This document shows positions 56,224-64,000 of a DNA stretch of 64,000 bases, in pieces. This stretch comes from Bordetella petrii. Its GTDB lineage: Bacteria; Pseudomonadota; Gammaproteobacteria; Burkholderiales; Burkholderiaceae_B. Every line of letters begins with the position of its first letter. Position 1 is the first letter of the stretch. The translations under genes and the position numbers were made by a program. The stretch lies in assembly GCA_017745595.1 (NCBI GenBank), contig WMBV01000002.1:310001-374000 (forward strand), read 5' to 3'. A model generated the notes under the pieces. That model saw only the letters and a list, made by a program, of their open reading frames with translations. It did not search any database and was not told where the DNA came from.

Positions 56224-57051
56224 TTACTTGCGCTTGCGCCGTTGGACGATCATGTTGTTCGTCCGCTTGTTGCGACGGGTCTTGAAACCCTTCGAGGGCG
56301 TGCCCCACGGGCTGACCGGTTCGCGTGCTTCGCCGGTGCGGCCTTCGCCGCCGCCGTGCGGGTGGTCGACCGGGTTCATGGCCACGCCACGAACCGTCGG
56401 ACGCACACCGCGCCAACGCATTGCACCGGCCTTGCCGATTTGGCGCAGGCTGTGTTCTTCGTTACCGACTTCACCGATGGTGGCACGGCACTCGATGTGC
56501 ACGCGGCGGACTTCGCCCGAACGCAGACGCACTTGAGCGTAGGTGCCTTCACGGGCCAGCAGCACCGCCGACGCGCCGGCCGAACGCGCCATCTGGGCGC
56601 CCTTGCCGGGGATCATTTCGATGCAGTGGATCGTGGTACCCACCGGGATGTTGCGGATGGGCAGCGTGTTGCCGGCGCGGATCGGGGCTTCGATGCCCGA
56701 GACCAGCGTGGCGCCCACTTCCAGGCCGCGCGGCGCGATGATGTAGCGACGTTCGCCGTCGGCGTAGCACAGCAGAGCGATGTGCGCCGTACGGTTGGGG
56801 TCGTACTCGAGGCGTTCCACCTTGGCCGGGATGCCGTCCTTGTTGCGACGGAAATCGACGACGCGGTAGTGCTGCTTGTGGCCGCCGCCACGGTGACGGA
56901 TCGTGATGTGGCCGTTGTTGTTACGGCCCGAGCCACGGGTCTTCTTTTCGAGCAGGGCAGCATGCGGCGCGCCTTTGTGCAGGTTCGGGCTTACCACCTT
57001 CACCATGCCGCGGCGGCCAGCCGAGGTCGGTTTTACTTTGACGAGGGCCAT
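56224..57051 (-). CDS. rplB: 50S ribosomal protein L2
   Basis: 275 residues: [62 protein letters not shown], and the peptidyl-transferase-associated loop [19 protein letters not shown] with the conserved His. Directly abuts rplW. Confidence 0.99.
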   Translation of the reverse strand: MALVKVKPTSAGRRGMVKVVSPNLHKGAPHAALLEKKTRGSGRNNNGHITIRHRGGGHKQHYRVVDFRRNKDGIPAKVERLEYDPNRTAHIALLCYADGERRYIIAPRGLEVGATLVSGIEAPIRAGNTLPIRNIPVGTTIHCIEMIPGKGAQMARSAGASAVLLAREGTYAQVRLRSGEVRRVHIECRATIGEVGNEEHSLRQIGKAGAMRWRGVRPTVRGVAMNPVDHPHGGGEGRTGEAREPVSPWGTPSKGFKTRRNKRTNNMIVQRRKRK

Positions 57052-57348
57052 TTACTTCACCTCCGCAAAGTCGATTTCCTGGCCTTCCTTGAGCGCCACA
57101 TAGGCCTTGCGCTCGTTGCGGCGGCGACCCATGAAGCGGCCAAAGCGCTTGACTTTGCCCTTACGGTTGAGGACCTGCACGGACTCGACCTGCACTTTGA
57201 ACAGCAGTTCGACGGCAGCCTTGATTTCCGGCTTGGTGGCATCAGCCACGACACGGAAAGCGATTTGCTGATTTTTCTCGGCGACGAAGGTGGCCTTTTC
57301 GGTCACCACCGGAGCCAGAATGACTTGCATCAAGCGTTCGGCGTTCAT
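57052..57348 (-). CDS. rplW: 50S ribosomal protein L23
   Basis: 98 residues: [85 protein letters not shown]. Exit-tunnel protein; binding site for trigger factor and SRP. ATGA overlap with the rplD stop. Confidence 0.98.
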   Translation of the reverse strand: MNAERLMQVILAPVVTEKATFVAEKNQQIAFRVVADATKPEIKAAVELLFKVQVESVQVLNRKGKVKRFGRFMGRRRNERKAYVALKEGQEIDFAEVK

Positions 57349-57962
57349 CCCAGCATCTCCTCGAGTTGAGCGATGGCCGGCTTGGTGATCAGCACTTTCT
57401 TGTAGTGGATCAGCGACAACGGATCGGCATAACGGGGCTCGACCACGGCAACATGCGGCAGGTTGCGGGTGGCGAGGTAGATATTTTCGTCGACGGCGTC
57501 GGTGATGATCAGCACCGAATCCAGGCCCAGGCTCTTCAGCTTGGCCACGGCCAGCTTGGTCTTGGGCGATTCGAGGCCAAACGTCTCGACGACGGCGATG
57601 CGGTCTTCGCGGGCCAACTGCGACAGGATCGAACGGATGCCTGCGCGGTACATCTTCTTGTTGACCTTCTGGCTGAAGTTTTCTTCAGGCGAATTGGGGA
57701 ACGCACGGCCACCCCCACGCCACAGCGGCGACGAGGTCATACCGGCGCGAGCGCGGCCGGTACCCTTTTGGCGCCAGGGCTTCTTGGTGGAGTGCTTGAC
57801 TTCGGCACGGTCTTTCTGGGCACGGTTACCGCTGCGCGCGTTGGCCTGGTAGGCCACCACGATCTGGTGAACCAGCGCTTCGTTGAAGTCGCGACCGAAG
57901 ATGGTGTCGGGCGCGCTGAACGTAGCGGCCTGACCTTGGTCGTTCAGGAGCTTGAGATCCAT
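57345..57962 (-). CDS. rplD: 50S ribosomal protein L4
   Basis: 205 residues: [59 protein letters not shown] is the conserved loop that lines the exit tunnel. In E. coli L4 represses its own S10 operon through the leader; here the leader precedes rplC instead of rpsJ. Confidence 0.98.
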   Translation of the reverse strand: MDLKLLNDQGQAATFSAPDTIFGRDFNEALVHQIVVAYQANARSGNRAQKDRAEVKHSTKKPWRQKGTGRARAGMTSSPLWRGGGRAFPNSPEENFSQKVNKKMYRAGIRSILSQLAREDRIAVVETFGLESPKTKLAVAKLKSLGLDSVLIITDAVDENIYLATRNLPHVAVVEPRYADPLSLIHYKKVLITKPAIAQLEEMLG

Positions 57963-57967
57963 GTTGC

Positions 57968-58657
57968 TTACGCCCCCTTCTTGGCCGGCGCCTTGATGGC
58001 CGGACGCACGACGACATCGCCGCCGGCGTGGCCGGGGACAGCGCCCTTGACCATCAGCAGGCCGCGTTCGGCGTCAACACGCACGACGTCGAGGTTTTGA
58101 ACGGTACGGGTCACATCGCCCAGATGGCCAGCCATGCGCTTGCCGGGGAAGATGCGGCCCGGGTCTTGCGCCTGGCCGATCGAGCCGGGCACGCGGTGCG
58201 AACGCGAGTTACCGTGCGAAGCGCGCTGCGAACCGAAGTTGTGGCGCTTGATCGTGCCGGCGAAACCCTTACCGATGCTGGTGCCCGTGACGTCGACCTG
58301 TTGGCCGGCTTCGAACACGGATTCCACGGCAATGACGGCGCCAGGCGTGAATTCGGCCAGACGGGCCGGATCCAGGCGGAATTCTTTCAGGATGCTGCCG
58401 GCTTCGGTGCCGGCTTTGGCGTAGTGGCCGGTTTGCGGCTGGGCCACGCGCGAGGCACGACGAGTGCCATAAGCCACTTGAACGGCGGCGTAGCCGTCGG
58501 CTTCCAGCGACTTGATCTGGGTCACGCGGTTGTTCGACACGTCCAGCACGGTCACCGGGATGGATTCACCTTCCTCGGTAAAAATGCGGGTCATGCCGAC
58601 CTTGCGACCCACCAGACCCAGCCGATGCGCGGCGGGCGTGGACGTCGAATTCGACAT
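57968..58657 (-). CDS. rplC: 50S ribosomal protein L3
   Basis: 229 residues: [92 protein letters not shown] with the methylated Gln region. The ATG at 58655-58657 follows GGAGAAA. First gene of the S10 transcript here, 147 nt downstream of its own promoter. Confidence 0.98.
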   Translation of the reverse strand: MSNSTSTPAAHRLGLVGRKVGMTRIFTEEGESIPVTVLDVSNNRVTQIKSLEADGYAAVQVAYGTRRASRVAQPQTGHYAKAGTEAGSILKEFRLDPARLAEFTPGAVIAVESVFEAGQQVDVTGTSIGKGFAGTIKRHNFGSQRASHGNSRSHRVPGSIGQAQDPGRIFPGKRMAGHLGDVTRTVQNLDVVRVDAERGLLMVKGAVPGHAGGDVVVRPAIKAPAKKGA

Positions 58658-58807
58658 TGTTTTCTCCATTCCCGACTGCGATTGGTCGGGGCTAATCGGG
58701 CAAAAGGTAAAGGCTTTCACCCTACGGGACTAAGTAACCAGGGCCGCCTGCGCCAAGCTTGCTGCAGGCCACGCGGCCAGGGTTGCTCTTGCCACAAAAT
58801 GGCAAGC
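58658..58807 (-). promoter_or_regulatory. leader of the rplC-rpsQ operon
   Basis: About 148 nt between the inferred start near 58806 and the rplC ATG. It contains a CTTGCCA-TTTTG-TGGCAAG hairpin and further GC-rich inverted stretches, a possible L4 autoregulatory leader placed after rpsJ rather than before it. No gene in this stretch. Confidence 0.5.
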
Positions 58808-58812
58808 TTCGC

Positions 58813-58842
58813 ATATTAGCACGTTTTTTCCAGCTAACACAA
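58813..58842 (-). promoter_or_regulatory. sigma70 promoter of the rplC-rpsQ operon
   Basis: On the minus strand TTGTGT (complement of 58837-58842) and TAATAT (complement of 58813-58818), 18 bp apart. Located just downstream of the rpsJ terminator. Confidence 0.65.
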
Positions 58843-58861
58843 GCAGTTAGCCGCGGGTCGC

Positions 58862-58901
58862 CCAAGCAAAATGGCCGCATTCACAAGGAATGCGGCCATT
58901 T
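58862..58901 (-). terminator. terminator of rpsJ
   Basis: A perfect 13-bp stem (AAATGGCCGCATT at 58869-58881 with 58889-58901) and a 7-nt loop, then ATTTTGC on the minus strand. It lies 28 bp past rpsJ and separates it from rplC. Confidence 0.88.
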
Positions 58902-58928
58902 CTTGCCAGCCCCACGGGGCTGGGCAGC

Positions 58929-59240
58929 TTATTGCAGCGCGATCTCGACGTCGACACCGGCCGGCAGATCCAGGCGCATCAGAGCGTCCACGGTCTTGTC
59001 GGTGGGGTCCACGATATCCATCAGGCGTTGATGGGTGCGGATTTCGAACTGGTCGCGCGACGACTTGTTCACGTGAGGCGAACGCAGCACGTCGTAGCGG
59101 CGGATACGCGTGGGCAGCGGCACCGGACCACGCACCACGGCGCCCGTGCGCTTGGCGGTGTCGACGATCTCGGCCGCGGACTGATCGATCAGCTTGTAGT
59201 CGAAGGCTTTCAAGCGGATGCGGATCTTCTGGTTTTTCAT
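58929..59240 (-). CDS. rpsJ: 30S ribosomal protein S10
   Basis: 103 residues: [99 protein letters not shown]. Also NusE, the antitermination partner of NusB. A terminator on each side makes it nearly monocistronic. Confidence 0.99.
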   Translation of the reverse strand: MKNQKIRIRLKAFDYKLIDQSAAEIVDTAKRTGAVVRGPVPLPTRIRRYDVLRSPHVNKSSRDQFEIRTHQRLMDIVDPTDKTVDALMRLDLPAGVDVEIALQ

Positions 59241-59249
59241 GGTGTTTCC

Positions 59250-59297
59250 TAAAGAACGAAAAGCGAAGGCGGTAGAAGAGGACCCGCCGCCTTCGCT
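59250..59297 (-). terminator. terminator between tuf and rpsJ
   Basis: AGCGAAGGCGG (59262-59272) pairs with CCGCCTTCGCT (59287-59297), followed on the minus strand by TTTTCGTTCTTT. It lies 14 bp past the tuf stop and ends the str operon. Confidence 0.88.
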
Positions 59298-59311
59298 GGT
59301 TGGTTTGCGCC

Positions 59312-60502
<1,191 letters not shown>

Positions 60503-60578
60503 GATCTCTGTCCTTTGACTTTCAAGGAAACTGGGATGATTGCCGCGCCCCCGGATACGGAGACGCGGCGATGGTTAT

Positions 60579-62681
<2,103 letters not shown>

Positions 62682-62705
62682 GGTAGGGGTGTCCTTAACC
62701 TTAAA

Positions 62706-63176
62706 TTACCAGCGGAAATGGCTGAAGGCCTTGTTGGCCTCGGCCATCTTGTGCGTGTCTTCGCGTTTCTTCATCGCGGCGCCACGACCTTCGGATGCAT
62801 CGATCAGTTCGCCAGCCAGGCGCATATCCATCGACTTTTCGCCGCGCTTCTTGGCGGCTTCGCGCAGCCAACGCATGGCCAAGGCCAGGCGGCGCACGGG
62901 GCGCACTTCAACCGGCACTTGGTAGTTGGCACCGCCCACGCGGCGGCTTTTCACTTCGACGATCGGCTTGATGTTGTTGATCGCCAGGCTGAAGACTTCG
63001 ATCGGCTCTTTGCCGGTCTTGGCCTGCACTTGCTCGAGCGCGCCATAGACGATGCGCTCGGCGACGGCCTTCTTGCCGTCCAGCATGACGACGTTCATGA
63101 ACTTGGCGAGCTCGACGCTGCCGAACTTGGGATCGGGCAGGATCTCGCGCTTGGGTACTTCGCGACGACGGGGCAT
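62706..63176 (-). CDS. rpsG: 30S ribosomal protein S7
   Basis: 156 residues: [73 protein letters not shown]. Head assembly protein; in E. coli it represses str through the rpsL-rpsG gap. Here that gap is 172 bp and has a CCGTGTC-GTGT-GACACGG hairpin (63205-63222). ATG at 63174-63176 follows AAGGAAGC. Confidence 0.99.
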   Translation of the reverse strand: MPRRREVPKREILPDPKFGSVELAKFMNVVMLDGKKAVAERIVYGALEQVQAKTGKEPIEVFSLAINNIKPIVEVKSRRVGGANYQVPVEVRPVRRLALAMRWLREAAKKRGEKSMDMRLAGELIDASEGRGAAMKKREDTHKMAEANKAFSHFRW

Positions 63177-63348
63177 GTTGCTTCCTTGTGTCTGTTCAGT
63201 TGAACCGTGTCGTGTGACACGGCCATGGCCGCCCAACGGGACGGCCCCTTACGTGCCGCGCACCGTCCCGGCTAGGGGCTGGCGCGGTTGCACTGTGGCG
63301 GCGCTTGCGCGCTACCGGGGTACTGCCAAAACTTGCTGCTGAAACGTA

Positions 63349-63726
63349 TCAGGCCTTCTTCGGGCGCTTGGCGCCGTACTTCGAACGAGCCTGCTTACGG
63401 TCTTTGACGCCTTGCAGGTCGAGCGAACCACGCACGATGTGGTAGCGCACACCCGGAAGGTCTTTGACACGGCCGCCGCGCACCAGAACCACCGAGTGTT
63501 CTTGCAGGTTGTGGCCTTCGCCGCCGATGTACGAAATGACTTCGTAGCCATTGGTGAGGCGCACCTTCGCGACCTTACGCAGGGCGGAGTTCGGCTTCTT
63601 GGGGGTGGTGGTGTACACGCGGGTGCACACGCCGCGACGCTGCGGGCAGTTTTCGAGCGCGGGGCTCTTGCTCTTGATGATGCTGACTTCGCGCGGCTTG
63701 CGCACGAGCTGGCTAATGGTAGGCAT
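63349..63726 (-). CDS. rpsL: 30S ribosomal protein S12
   Basis: 125 residues: [95 protein letters not shown]. Lys43 and Lys88, the usual streptomycin-resistance sites, are both the wild-type Lys. Ensures decoding accuracy. First gene of the str operon here. Confidence 0.99.
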
Positions 63727-64000
63727 GACCTTTTAAATCCCTTTTACGTACCACTGGTAAGTACTTTGTGTACTCGTGTCGCCGGTGGATTGCCCTGGCG
63801 GGGCCGGTACACCAGCGAGAGGCAGTTCACGCAAAACCGCCTCAAACGTTCCGTACGTAAAAGAGCGGGTCTTGCAGACAAAACGCACGAAGAACTGGCT
63901 ACGCCCCTGGGTCCAACACCCAGATTCAGCCAGGCCCGACAGGGTTGCTTTGAACCCGGCCAGGCCCTGTTCGGCCGGCTTTCTTCATGCGCGAATAAAG
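63727..64000 (-). promoter_or_regulatory. upstream leader region of rpsL with inverted repeats
   Basis: No gene is visible. CTTTTACGTAC (63741-63751) recurs as its exact reverse complement at 63853-63863. Smaller hairpins follow: CTGGGT-CCAAC-ACCCAG (63907-63923) and CCGGCC ... GGCCGG (63956-63978, with TTTCTTC after it on the plus strand). These look like a structured str-operon leader or the end of an upstream transcript cut by the window edge. Confidence 0.5.

Overview
The window reads as a chromosomal segment of a high-GC betaproteobacterium of the Alcaligenaceae (Bordetella/Achromobacter type). The evidence is the complete str-S10-spc-alpha ribosomal cluster, cytochrome c maturation by system II (ccsA/ccsB), several Bug-type solute receptors, a Mg-type HemB, and a family of GGTGTCTGAC palindromes between genes. 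The genus is an inference from gene content and order, not a database match.

Region 1 (1-3674) holds ordinary accessory genes: the end of azlD, azlC, an exported cupin, a DMT exporter and an atypical CDF-type transporter. Region 2 (3820-13799) is the most interesting part: an eight-gene minus-strand operon with a divergent LysR regulator. Its products match, step for step, the published five-step bacterial ergothioneine degradation route (MIO-free betaine lyase, urocanase-like hydratase, DUF917/thiohydantoin desulfurase, hydantoinase, N-carbamoyl amino acid hydrolase). It also has a GST, a Bug receptor and the wreck of a thiol-dioxygenase gene. The lyase carries a signal peptide, so the first step may be periplasmic. 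The exact substrate (ergothioneine, its S-methyl derivative or another histidine betaine) cannot be read from sequence alone. Region 3 (13800-14794) is non-coding and contains an IS3-family remnant.

Region 4 (14795-24708) has ssb, MFS and uvrA. Between ssb and the MFS gene lies a second catabolic block (IclR, Rieske oxygenase, Bug receptor, SDR, ferredoxin-type reductase) that probably demethylates or hydroxylates an aromatic acid. Region 5 (24844-41798) is housekeeping: dgt-aroB-aroK, mrcA divergent from aroK with no pilMNOPQ between them, cyaY, lptM-lysA, ccsA-ccsB, a diheme cytochrome c, engB-hemB, dsbD, cutA and a HIT protein.

Region 6 (42007-63726) is the ribosomal superoperon on the minus strand, from rpsL-rpsG-fusA-tuf-rpsJ to rpoA-rplQ. 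It is broken twice. A terminator and a new promoter separate rpsJ from rplC. Two foreign genes (an LpxO-like hydroxylase and an aldehyde dehydrogenase) separate rpsQ from rplN, and a good sigma70 promoter with a leader of about 260 nt lies upstream of rplN. Intergenic palindromes sit at every convergent junction of the uvrA/dgt, lysA/ccsA, hemB/dsbD, HIT/rplQ and aldehyde dehydrogenase/rpsQ type, which suggests REP-like elements that also serve as transcription barriers.
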